Source of the DNA: an uncultured Steroidobacter sp. | GTDB lineage: Bacteria > Pseudomonadota > Gammaproteobacteria > Steroidobacterales > Steroidobacteraceae | DNA length: 34,996 nt | Direction: 5' to 3' | Assembly: GCA_946478975.1 (NCBI GenBank) | Contig: CAMLEO010000036.1 | Location: forward strand, 1-34,996 | Shown here: positions 1 through 6,586 of the stretch, one piece after another | Numbering within the stretch: position 1 is the first letter of the stretch | How the letters are laid out: every line of letters begins with the position of its first letter | Notes under the pieces: generated by a model | What the model was told of the DNA's origin: nothing | Seen by the model: the letters and a program-made list of their open reading frames with translations, nothing else | Database searches by the model: none | Position numbers and translations under genes: made by a program

Positions 1-311
1 CGCTCAGCAAGCAGTATCGCAAGCTGTTCGACATGGAAGGCGTGGAGCTGGAGTTCCGCACCGATGCGCTCAAGGCCGTCGCCAAGAAGGCCATGCAGCG
101 TAAGACCGGCGCACGCGGTCTGCGCACGATCCTGGAGAACGTGCTGCTCGAAACCATGTATGAATTGCCGTCGCTGCGTAACGTCCAGAAAGTGGTCGTC
201 GATGAGCAGGTCATTCTCGGTGAGAGCAAGCCGTATGTGCTGTACGGCAACTCGGACGAGGGTCGCCTGGCTGCGGTCGAAGAGCGTCGGCCGACAGGCA
301 GCGATCACTAG
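1..311 (+). CDS. clpX: ClpX C-terminal end (partial, 5' truncated by window)
   Basis: The last ~102 codons of the ATP-dependent Clp protease unfoldase subunit ClpX, read from position 3 to the TAG at 309-311. The sequence [19 protein letters not shown], the KTGARGLR sensor-2 segment and the tail [18 protein letters not shown] are characteristic of the ClpX C-terminal small domain. KTGARGLR carries the sensor-2 arginine of the AAA+ module. ClpX recognises substrates and feeds them to the ClpP peptidase in the cytoplasm. It sits just upstream of lon in the same direction, as in many gammaproteobacteria. A very strong hairpin begins 11 nt after the stop, so clpX and lon are probably separately terminated. 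Confidence 0.96.
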   Translation, partial: LSKQYRKLFDMEGVELEFRTDALKAVAKKAMQRKTGARGLRTILENVLLETMYELPSLRNVQKVVVDEQVILGESKPYVLYGNSDEGRLAAVEERRPTGSDH

Positions 312-321
312 CCACTTCGTA

Positions 322-356
322 ACATCGTCACGCTCGGCTTCCGGGCGTGGCGATGT
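322..356 (+). terminator. 16-bp hairpin after clpX
   Basis: Positions 322-337 pair with 341-356 around a 3-nt CTT loop. All 16 base pairs form, two of them G-U. It begins 11 nt after the clpX stop codon. No T-tract follows, so it is either an atypical intrinsic terminator or an mRNA 3'-stabilising structure. The rest of 312-619 (the clpX-lon intergenic, ~308 nt) shows no gene and no promoter I would defend. Confidence 0.6.
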
Positions 357-619
357 CACAAACTTCCCCGCTTCTGTTTTGCATGAACTGCGTTTGCCGA
401 TTGCCCGTGTCGGTGATCGTGGTCAGCGCAATCAGACCGACCCTGTAAATCGCATTCGCCGCGCCATACATCTGCGAAAGGCGCGAGCAATTTGCGTGGC
501 ATGGAACTAGCAGGGCTGGGCTGCTTCGGTTATTTTCCAGTTGCACCTCTCGACAGTCTCGACCCGATTTTTTTCAACGTCGGCGCTTCTTGCCGACGCA
601 TTACCACAAGGTACTGCGC

Positions 620-3082
620 GTGAGCACTGATACCCCCGAATCTGGTTCCCCCGAGTCCGACAAGACAGACAAGACGCCGGCCGCCGCGTTGCCGGTGCTG
701 CCGTTGCGCGATGTCGTTGTCTATCCGCACATGGTCATTCCGCTGTTCGTCGGGCGGGAGAAATCCATTCTGGCGCTGGATCAAGCCATGCGTTCAGGAA
801 AACAAATTCTGCTGGTGGCGCAGAAGCAGGCGGATGTCGACGATCCGAGCGCAGCCGATTTGTATCGGCTCGGCACGGTCGCGACGATCCTGCAGTTGCT
901 GAAGCTGCCTGACGGCACCGTCAAAGTGCTGGTCGAAGGCGCCGAGCGCGCCAAGATCGAAAAGCTCGTCACCGGCCAATACTTCTCCGCCGATATCTCG
1001 CCGTTCAAAGACATCGAGAATTACGACGAGCGCGAGATGGATGTGCTGGCGCGTTCTGTCACATCGCAGTTCGAACAGTACGTAAAGCTCAATCGCAAGG
1101 TGCCGCCGGAAGTGCTCACTGCGCTCGCAGGCATCGAGCAGCCGGGCCGGCTCGCGGACAACGTCGCCGCGCATATGTCACTGAAGCTCGACGCCAAGCA
1201 GAAGGTCCTGGAAATCCAGGACGTGCGCAAACGTCTCGAGCACATTCTGGCGCTGATCGAAGGCGAGATGGATGTGCTGCAGATCGAGAAGCGCATCCGC
1301 GGCCGCGTCAAGCAGCAGATGGAAAAGAGCCAGCGCGAGTACTACCTGAATGAGCAGATGAAGGCCATTCAGAAGGAGCTGGGCGAAATCGAAGACGCGC
1401 CGAACGAGCTGGCCGAGCTCGAGCAGCGCATTCAGAAAGCCGGCATGCCGAAGGAAGCGCGCGACAAGGCGATGAGCGAGCTGAACAAGCTCAAACTCAT
1501 GTCGCCGATGTCTGCCGAAGCAACCGTCGTGCGCAACTATGTCGACTGGCTGGTGAAGGCTCCTTGGAAAAAGAAGACCAAGGTCCACAACGACATCAAC
1601 CTCGCCGAGAAAGTGCTCGACGAAGATCACTACGGCCTGGAGAAGGTCAAAGAGCGCATCGTCGAATATCTCGCCGTCCAACAGCGCGTGAAAACATTGA
1701 AGGGCCCGATCCTGTGCCTGGTCGGTCCGCCGGGCGTCGGCAAGACCTCGCTCGGTCAGTCGATCGCGCGTTCGACCAATCGAAAGTTCGTGCGCATGTC
1801 GCTGGGCGGCGTGCGTGATGAAGCGGAGATTCGCGGTCACCGCCGCACATACATCGGCTCCATGCCCGGCAAGATCATTCAAAACATGGTCAAGACCGGC
1901 GTGCACAATCCGCTGTTCCTGCTCGATGAGATCGACAAGATGGCGATGGACTTCCGCGGCGATCCGTCGTCGGCGCTGCTGGAAGTGCTCGATCCGGAGC
2001 AGAACTCCACCTTCAACGATCACTACCTGGAAGTCGACTTCGATCTGTCGGAAGTGATGTTCGTGTGTACCGCGAACAGCCTGAACATTCCGGCGCCGCT
2101 GCTCGATCGTATGGAAGTGATTCGTCTGCCTGGCTACACGGAAGATGAGAAGAGTGCGATCGCACAGCGCTACCTCATCCCGAAGCAGATCAAACAAAAC
2201 GGTTTGAAGGACAACGAGCTCAAAGTTCCGGAAAGCACCACGCTCGACATCATTCGTTACTACACGCGCGAAGCGGGCGTTCGCAACCTCGAGCGCGAAG
2301 TGTCGAAGCTGTGTCGCAAGGCGGTGAAGCAGCTGCTCACCAAGGGCGAGCCGGATCACATCACGATCACACCGAAGAACCTGTCGAAGTATCTCGGCGT
2401 GCGTCGGTTCCGTTACGGGCGCGCGGAGGAGCAGGATCACATCGGCCAGGTCACCGGGCTCGCGTGGACGGAAGTGGGCGGCGAACTGCTCACTATCGAA
2501 TCCGCGATCGTCGCCGGCAAAGGCAAGCTCACGCACACCGGCCAGCTCGGCGAAGTGATGCAGGAATCGATTCAGGCCGCGATGACGGTGGTGCGCAGCC
2601 GCGCCAGCGTGCTCGGCCTGGATCCGGACTTCTACCAGAAGGTCGACGTGCACATTCACGTGCCCGAGGGGGCAACGCCGAAGGACGGCCCGAGCGCGGG
2701 CATCGGCATGTGTACGGCGCTGGTCTCGGCGCTCACCAAGGTGCCGGTGCGCTCGGATGTCGCCATGACCGGCGAAATCACCCTGCGCGGCCAGGTGCTG
2801 CCGATCGGCGGCCTCAAGGAGAAATTACTGGCTGCGCATCGCGGCGGAATTCGCACCGTGCTGATTCCGGACGACAACACCAAGGACCTTGCGGAAATCC
2901 CGCAAAACATCAAGGACAGCCTGGAGATCAAGCCGGTGAAATGGATCGACGAGGTGTTGCAGGTGGCGCTCAAGCACATGCCGGCACCGATGACGTCCAG
3001 TGCCGAGCCGTCGCGCGGCAACGACAAGCCGCGCCCGCGGCGGGTCGCCAAGCGCTCCAACAAGCAAGTGAGAGCGCACTGA
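620..3082 (+). CDS. lon: ATP-dependent protease La (Lon)
   Basis: Complete cytoplasmic Lon protease, which degrades misfolded and short-lived regulatory proteins. I chose GTG at 620 because AAGG (608-611) lies 8 nt upstream; an in-frame TTG at 590 has no comparable site. The product is 820 aa, normal for LonA. Visible parts are the N-terminal substrate domain ([15 protein letters not shown], ~33-47), Walker A GPPGVGKT (369-376), Walker B FLLDEID, and the protease domain. That domain has catalytic Ser692 in DGPSAG and Lys735 in GGLKEK, giving the expected Ser-Lys dyad with the E. coli spacing of 43 residues. The C-terminal tail is basic ([16 protein letters not shown]). A terminator overlaps the stop codon. 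Confidence 0.98.
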   Translation: MSTDTPESGSPESDKTDKTPAAALPVLPLRDVVVYPHMVIPLFVGREKSILALDQAMRSGKQILLVAQKQADVDDPSAADLYRLGTVATILQLLKLPDGTVKVLVEGAERAKIEKLVTGQYFSADISPFKDIENYDEREMDVLARSVTSQFEQYVKLNRKVPPEVLTALAGIEQPGRLADNVAAHMSLKLDAKQKVLEIQDVRKRLEHILALIEGEMDVLQIEKRIRGRVKQQMEKSQREYYLNEQMKAIQKELGEIEDAPNELAELEQRIQKAGMPKEARDKAMSELNKLKLMSPMSAEATVVRNYVDWLVKAPWKKKTKVHNDINLAEKVLDEDHYGLEKVKERIVEYLAVQQRVKTLKGPILCLVGPPGVGKTSLGQSIARSTNRKFVRMSLGGVRDEAEIRGHRRTYIGSMPGKIIQNMVKTGVHNPLFLLDEIDKMAMDFRGDPSSALLEVLDPEQNSTFNDHYLEVDFDLSEVMFVCTANSLNIPAPLLDRMEVIRLPGYTEDEKSAIAQRYLIPKQIKQNGLKDNELKVPESTTLDIIRYYTREAGVRNLEREVSKLCRKAVKQLLTKGEPDHITITPKNLSKYLGVRRFRYGRAEEQDHIGQVTGLAWTEVGGELLTIESAIVAGKGKLTHTGQLGEVMQESIQAAMTVVRSRASVLGLDPDFYQKVDVHIHVPEGATPKDGPSAGIGMCTALVSALTKVPVRSDVAMTGEITLRGQVLPIGGLKEKLLAAHRGGIRTVLIPDDNTKDLAEIPQNIKDSLEIKPVKWIDEVLQVALKHMPAPMTSSAEPSRGNDKPRPRRVAKRSNKQVRAH

Positions 3083-3102
3083 CCTCGCAGTGCGCTTTCT
3101 TT
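3073..3102 (+). terminator. Rho-independent terminator of lon
   Basis: AGCGCACTG (3073-3081), a 6-nt loop, then CAGTGCGCT (3088-3096): a perfect 9-bp stem followed by a T-rich run (TTCTTTC). The left arm overlaps the final codons and stop of lon, so termination is coupled to the gene end. Confidence 0.8.
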
Positions 3103-3198
3103 CTCAGCCGGTGGCTGCTATAAACGCGCCCCCATTCTCACGTCGCACATCGACGCGAGCCTGAGGGCGCGAGTCTCTATAAAAGAAGGAAACCGGAT

Positions 3199-3471
3199 AT
3201 GAACAAAGCGGAACTGATCGACGCCGTGAGCGGCAAGACGGGCCTGCAGAAGGCCGAAGCAACCCGTGCCGTCGACGCCGTTTTCGATTCGATCACTGCG
3301 GCGCTGAAGGGCGGGGATTCCGTCGCGCTGCTCGGCTTCGGCACGTTCGTGGTCAAGGGCCGTGCAGCCCGTGCCGGACGCAATCCGCGCACCGGCGAGA
3401 CGATTGAGATCGCCGCCACAAAAGTTCCTGGTTTCAAAGCTGGCAAGGCTCTGAAGGATGCTGTAAATTAG
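3199..3471 (+). CDS. hupB: DNA-binding protein HU-beta
   Basis: A 90-aa HU-family nucleoid protein, which as a dimer bends and compacts [13 protein letters not shown] at the N-terminus, the [20 protein letters not shown] beta-arm region with the tip proline, and the C-terminal [15 protein letters not shown] are family hallmarks over its full length. A good ribosome site (AGAAGGA, ~3183-3189) precedes the ATG. The position after lon is the conserved gammaproteobacterial order. The 116-nt upstream gap contains a TATAAA at ~3119-3124 that could be a -10 element, but no clear -35. Confidence 0.97.
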   Translation: MNKAELIDAVSGKTGLQKAEATRAVDAVFDSITAALKGGDSVALLGFGTFVVKGRAARAGRNPRTGETIEIAATKVPGFKAGKALKDAVN

Positions 3472-3512
3472 CGCGCCTTCGAAACGGGGTGCCTGAAACA
3501 CCTCAACTGTTA

Positions 3513-3587
3513 GGGTGCTTAGCTCAGCGGTAGAGCGTCGCCCTTACAAGGCGAATGTCGTGGGTTCGATCCCCTCAGCACCCACCA
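3513..3587 (+). tRNA. tRNA-Val (anticodon TAC)
   Basis: A 75-nt cloverleaf. The acceptor stem GGGTGCT/AGCACCC (3513-3519 with 3577-3583) closes and encoded ACCA ends at 3587. D-arm GCTC/GAGC; anticodon stem TCGCC/GGCGA with loop CTTACAA, giving anticodon TAC (Val). T-loop TTCGATC. One U-U mismatch is visible in the T stem (GTGGG against CCCTC). It lies just after hupB and 61 nt before tRNA-Asp, in the usual tandem. Confidence 0.95.
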
Positions 3588-3648
3588 TCTCTCGTTAGAG
3601 AGTGCGAAGGCATCTGCCCGAGGTTTCGCAAAAGCGTTTTCAAAGCGC

Positions 3649-3725
3649 GGAGCGGTAGTTCAGCTGGTTAGAATACCGGCCTGTCACGCCGGGGGTCGCG
3701 GGTTCGAGTCCCGTCCGCTCCGCCA
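3649..3725 (+). tRNA. tRNA-Asp (anticodon GTC)
   Basis: A 77-nt cloverleaf with acceptor GGAGCGG/CCGCTCC (3649-3655 with 3715-3721) and encoded GCCA to 3725. Anticodon loop CTGTCAC gives GTC (Asp). The T-arm CGCGGGTTCGAGTCCCG is canonical. It is followed by a terminator at 3764-3790 and then by a degraded integrase pointing towards it, so its 3' end is a plausible integration target. Confidence 0.96.
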
Positions 3726-3763
3726 TTGATTTCAGTGCGCTGCTGAACGCCACTGGAATAGAT

Positions 3764-3790
3764 AAAGCCGCGAGTCTTCGCGGCTTTTTT
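3764..3790 (+). terminator. Rho-independent terminator of the tRNA operon
   Basis: AAAGCCGCGA (3764-3773), loop GTCT, TCGCGGCTTT (3778-3787), with a six-T run (3785-3790). A perfect stem plus U-tract is the textbook intrinsic terminator; it ends the tRNA-Val/tRNA-Asp transcript. Confidence 0.9.
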
Positions 3791-3818
3791 CTTGTTCGCA
3801 CTTTTCATTTGCGCCAGC

Positions 3819-4205
3819 TCAGGCGGCCCCAACCATCGTGTGAACGATGTGACCGTCTTCCTGCGCAACGAGAAGAATGTTTGCGCCCACCATCAGGCGC
3901 CAGCTGATGTAAGAGTGGCGAGCGTTTTATGGCTCTCGATATCGAATCCGCCTCGACTCGACCACATAGCGCCAGCGGTCGTAGTTGTGCTTCTCCGGAT
4001 GATCCTTGTATCCAAAGTCGAACGCACAACCCACGGCGCTTACGACATTGTTGTAAGTCTTCATATTCTTCGTGTGAGCTGCGGCGATGGCGGCGAGCCG
4101 TGAATATATGATTTCTTCAAAGTGGTCGTTGCCAATCTCTGGCCGCCAGCCTGTATCGAGAATCTTTCTGTATCCGTTGAGCGTGGAGTAAGCCATGCCG
4201 CTCAT
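3819..4205 (-). pseudogene. Degraded phage-type tyrosine integrase
   Basis: Read on the minus strand from about 4205, the frame gives a core-binding domain typical of phage/island integrases (STLNGYRKILDTGWRPEIG, then AAAHTKNMKTYNNVVSAV and FDFGYKDHPEKHN). It jumps directly to YVVESRRIRYREP, so roughly 100 or more residues of catalytic domain are missing. A TAA (3929-3927) follows where such enzymes usually carry Tyr. In the same frame it then continues NARHSYISWRLMVGAN and LLVAQEDGHIVHTM, the Arg-His box and the distal Gly-His motif. A TGA at 3821-3819 ends the frame before the nucleophilic Tyr. Deletion, nonsense codon and lost C-terminus show a dead gene. It lies ~93 bp from tRNA-Asp and points at it. 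The family match is from motif recognition, not a search. Confidence 0.8.
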
Positions 4206-4296
4206 TGAAACGCGCTGGGCGACACGAGTTCGGTCCAATGATGGGATGGGACCGGTAGTGTCGGCGTGACAGCGATTTACGCCTGCGGAAAAAGCG

Positions 4297-4817
4297 CTAG
4301 GGACAAATCTGCGCCGCCGCGCGTGGAGTGAGGTGCGGTGTATCCGCAGCTTCTTGTATGGACAAAGCGATCTCATCTTCGCTGCGGCCGCCGTTGATGG
4401 CGACGCGCCTGCCAAAGACAAAGTGGGGAACCGATCGGACGCCGGCTGCGGCAGATCTGGCTGCCTCCAGCTCCACGCGCTTACGCTGAGCGGGGTCAAG
4501 AGCGATCGCGCGAGCCTCTGCACGAACGAACCCGTGGCTTACTGCGATGTCGGCGAGCACATCGACATCGGCGATATTCTTCGCACCAAGGAAGTAGGCG
4601 TTGGAGATAGCCACCGCGAGCGCATGCTGCGTGCCGCGCTCGCGTGCGGCAAGAATTAACGCGTGGCTGGCACATCGGGTAGTAACACGACCGGATGATG
4701 CTGGATGTCCACGATGAGATCGGGAAAGCGCTCCGCCAGTACTTTATCCAGCCGGTGTTGCCCGATGATGCACCAGGGGCAGGAGATCTCGGTGTAAAGA
4801 TCGATTTGCAACATCAT
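4297..4817 (-). pseudogene. Disrupted FrnE/DsbA-family oxidoreductase
   Basis: The N-terminal part starts at ATG 4817 (MMLQIDLYTEISCPWCIIG) and carries the CPWC redox motif and thioredoxin-like first strand. It runs to LLPDVPA and hits TAA at 4658-4656. In another frame from about 4655 downward the C-terminal half resumes (ILAARERGTQHALAVAISNAYF, VDVLADIAVSHGF, GVRSVPHFVFG, ending near 4297). Intact family members (FrnE-like DsbA, ~210-220 aa) have ~60-80 residues between these parts, so an internal deletion has shifted the frame. The ATG overlaps the SDR stop (ATGA), so both once formed an operon. The 53-aa N-terminal fragment could still be translated but lacks a full fold. Confidence 0.75.
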
Positions 4818-5551
4818 GCCCTCGTCACGTCTGGCGATAGCGGCGGCAGGATCGACTCGACGCGGTCGCGCTGGGTGACGCGCGTCCATATCTCTTGGGC
4901 AATCTCGTCGGGGTTGATCACCGGATACCTCGGGTCGAGCGTTGCGCCACTAGACATCATGGCGCGAAGGCCTGCCGAGCGGTCGATGATGGCGCCAATG
5001 CTCACCGTGCCGGCATAGACGCCCTTGGGCATCACCTCGGCGTTGAGCGTGAAAATGTAGTTGCGCGCAGCCGCCATCAGCGGACCGACGCCACTCAATC
5101 CCGGCATCGTGACCACGGCGGTGAGACCACCGACGATGACAACCGCACCATCGCCCCGAGCCAGCATGCCAGGCAGAACCGCGTGCGATACCTCGATGGG
5201 TGAGAACGTGAAGATGGCCGCCATCGATTGAAGTTTCGACGCGTCGAGTTCCACTGCAGGCACGAAGCTGGCATCCGAGGGTACCGGCGAGAACACTGCG
5301 ACGTCGATCGTGCCGAATCGCTTCTCAATGGAGCGAACGAGCGCGGGAATGCCGTCGAGGTTGGTGAGATCGGCCGGGAACGCAGCGGCCTCGATGCCGC
5401 TGCGAGCGAGTTCGGCGACTCGCTCTTCGAGCGGGCCTGCGCGGCGCGCCACGAGTGCGACTCGATAGCCTGCGCGTCCGAACCGAGTGGCAACGGAGGC
5501 GCCAAGCCCGGTGCCAGCGCCGAAAATCGCGATCGTTTTCTTGTCAGCCAT
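4814..5551 (-). CDS. SDR-family oxidoreductase with atypical active site
   Basis: A short-chain dehydrogenase/reductase of 245 aa. ATG at 5551 was chosen over 5572 because GAGAGG lies ~6 nt upstream. The N-terminal KKTIAIFGAGTGLGASVATR is the Rossmann beta1-alpha1 with the glycine-rich dinucleotide loop, and VALVARR follows as the second strand. Where SDRs carry YxxxK, this protein reads GLSGVGPLMAAARNYIF. I cannot find the Tyr or the Lys, so catalysis is altered or the enzyme is non-canonical. It has its own promoter and a probable operator upstream and a divergent-family regulator (HxlR) behind it. The downstream gene is the broken FrnE-like gene. Substrate unknown. Confidence 0.8.
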   Translation of the reverse strand: MADKKTIAIFGAGTGLGASVATRFGRAGYRVALVARRAGPLEERVAELARSGIEAAAFPADLTNLDGIPALVRSIEKRFGTIDVAVFSPVPSDASFVPAVELDASKLQSMAAIFTFSPIEVSHAVLPGMLARGDGAVVIVGGLTAVVTMPGLSGVGPLMAAARNYIFTLNAEVMPKGVYAGTVSIGAIIDRSAGLRAMMSSGATLDPRYPVINPDEIAQEIWTRVTQRDRVESILPPLSPDVTRA

Positions 5552-5566
5552 GATGAACCTCTCAAT

Positions 5567-5597
5567 GAGCAAACATGTGAACTACCGGCGTTTGCTC
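5567..5597 (-). promoter_or_regulatory. Candidate operator (8-bp inverted repeat) for the SDR gene
   Basis: GAGCAAAC (5567-5574) and GTTTGCTC (5590-5597) form a perfect 8-bp inverted repeat with a 15-nt gap. It lies between the SDR start codon and the promoter at 5601-5629, covering the likely transcription start. A third copy of the half-site, TTTGCTC, lies at 5662-5668. The HxlR-type gene next door is the obvious candidate binder; that link is inference. Confidence 0.5.
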
Positions 5598-5600
5598 AGA

Positions 5601-5629
5601 AATATATGGCTCCTTCACTGGTCTCACAA
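5601..5629 (-). promoter_or_regulatory. Sigma-70 promoter of the SDR gene
   Basis: On the minus strand: -35 TTGTGA (5629-5624), a 17-nt spacer, -10 TATATT (5606-5601). Matches to consensus are 4/6 and 5/6 at ideal spacing. The start of transcription would fall near 5594, inside the inverted repeat, and ~43 nt before the SDR ATG. Confidence 0.6.
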
Positions 5630-5715
5630 GAAGGCACACGAATGTCACTGAGTTACATATATTTGCTCGGGCTCGAATCCGATGAGTGCGGCTGCTGGGT
5701 GGGGAAGGATAATAA

Positions 5716-6093
5716 TCAAATGTCGGTGTTGCTCTCTTTGAATCGTTGTCTGGCTTTCTTCACTTCCTCCTCGTGTTGGCTCGCCCACATCGCGAGCGCG
5801 CTGACGGGTTCGAGCAACGTGCGACCGAGCGAGGTGAGCTCGTAGTCAACTCGCGGAGGAATCGTAGGGAAGATGGTGCGAGTGACCAACCCATCCTTTT
5901 CCAGGCTCTTGAGCGTCAGCGTCAGCATGCGTTGAGAAATTGTTCCGATCGCGCGTCTGAGTTCATTGAATCGCATCGGTCCGGCGGACAGATATCCGAC
6001 GACCAACATGCTCCACTTGTCGCCAACGCGAGTGAGGAGCTCCCGCGCGAACGCGCTGCAGTGGGTGGGAATCTCAAAGTGACCAGGTAACAT
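5716..6093 (-). CDS. HxlR-family transcriptional regulator
   Basis: A 125-aa winged-helix regulator of the HxlR (DUF24/YodB) family. The N-terminal Cys (THCSAFARELLTRVGDKWSML) followed by the GDKW signature, the RFNELRRAIGTISQRMLTLTLKSLEKDGLV recognition region and the YELTSLGRTLLEP wing are family-typical. Members usually repress a nearby oxidoreductase gene and respond to electrophiles or oxidants through the N-terminal Cys (here Cys12). It lies on the same strand 164 nt upstream of the SDR, whose promoter holds an inverted repeat, so auto-pathway control of the SDR/FrnE pair is the simplest reading. Confidence 0.9.
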   Translation of the reverse strand: MLPGHFEIPTHCSAFARELLTRVGDKWSMLVVGYLSAGPMRFNELRRAIGTISQRMLTLTLKSLEKDGLVTRTIFPTIPPRVDYELTSLGRTLLEPVSALAMWASQHEEEVKKARQRFKESNTDI

Positions 6094-6123
6094 GAATGTG
6101 CCTGTTGTGCATTCGGGCTCTCG

Positions 6124-6384
6124 GTGTCAAATATAGTGTCGGTTACTAATAGGCACCGCAAGAAACGCGCGGAAGCATCGACCTTCGGCGTGGAGTTCGA
6201 GAGGCCGGCCGAGGAGTGCTGGCATCGCCACGACTGCATTGCAGATCGGCGCGACGGCGTCGAGATCAAACACGGATCCGCCGAGCGTACGACCTTCATC
6301 GTGACTCCTGGCGGCAATATCGCAGCCACGGTCAGCGGTCTTTCGCCTATTGAGAACGTAGAGAAAAGCGCGGTTATTGCATAA
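6124..6384 (+). pseudogene. Possible redoxin-family C-terminal fragment
   Basis: The last third of this open frame (AERTTFIVTPGGNIAATVSG, then LSPIENVEK, to the TAA at 6382-6384) resembles the C-terminal strand-helix of peroxiredoxin-like proteins (TxFxxxxxGxI pattern followed by a DKAL-type helix). No peroxidatic-Cys region precedes it, and the N-terminal part is compositionally unremarkable. It is most likely a decayed remnant in the scarred region. The opposite-strand frame (6127-6390) is also open and I cannot exclude it. Low confidence. Confidence 0.3.
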
Positions 6385-6519
6385 GCTCATGCGAACGCGC
6401 GATGGCGCGTGACTGCATTGTTACTGGTCTGTTCGCTACGCTTCACTCTCCGGGCAAGCATCGAGCATTGGTGTAATTTTTTACCGCGCCGCTGCAGCGA
6501 GCTTGCGCTCGGTATGAGC

Positions 6520-6538
6520 CCAATTTTTCAAAAATTGG
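6520..6538. promoter_or_regulatory. Perfect 19-bp palindrome in the receptor gene leader
   Basis: CCAATTTTT (6520-6528), a single C, AAAAATTGG (6530-6538): a perfect 9-bp inverted repeat with a one-base centre, 48 nt before the TonB receptor start. This tight AT-rich symmetry suits a dimeric repressor site better than a hairpin. A TGG-TGTAAT extended -10-like sequence at 6469-6477 lies upstream without a convincing -35. The binding protein is unknown. Confidence 0.45.
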
Positions 6539-6586
6539 AATTTCTCAACGCCTTCCGCTGAAGGTCAGGACAACTGGGAACGTCTA

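Noticed and set aside
1178..2659. 493-aa open frame antisense to lon
   Set aside because: A long minus-strand frame inside lon, typical of GC-rich codon bias shadowing; no family motif and the sense gene is certain.
3513..3725. A second copy of the tRNA end as an island right boundary inside the window
   Set aside because: I scanned for the tRNA-Asp 3' end in the rest of the window and found only short partial matches (such as TCCGCTCGG near 22560), so no attachment-site repeat is claimed here.
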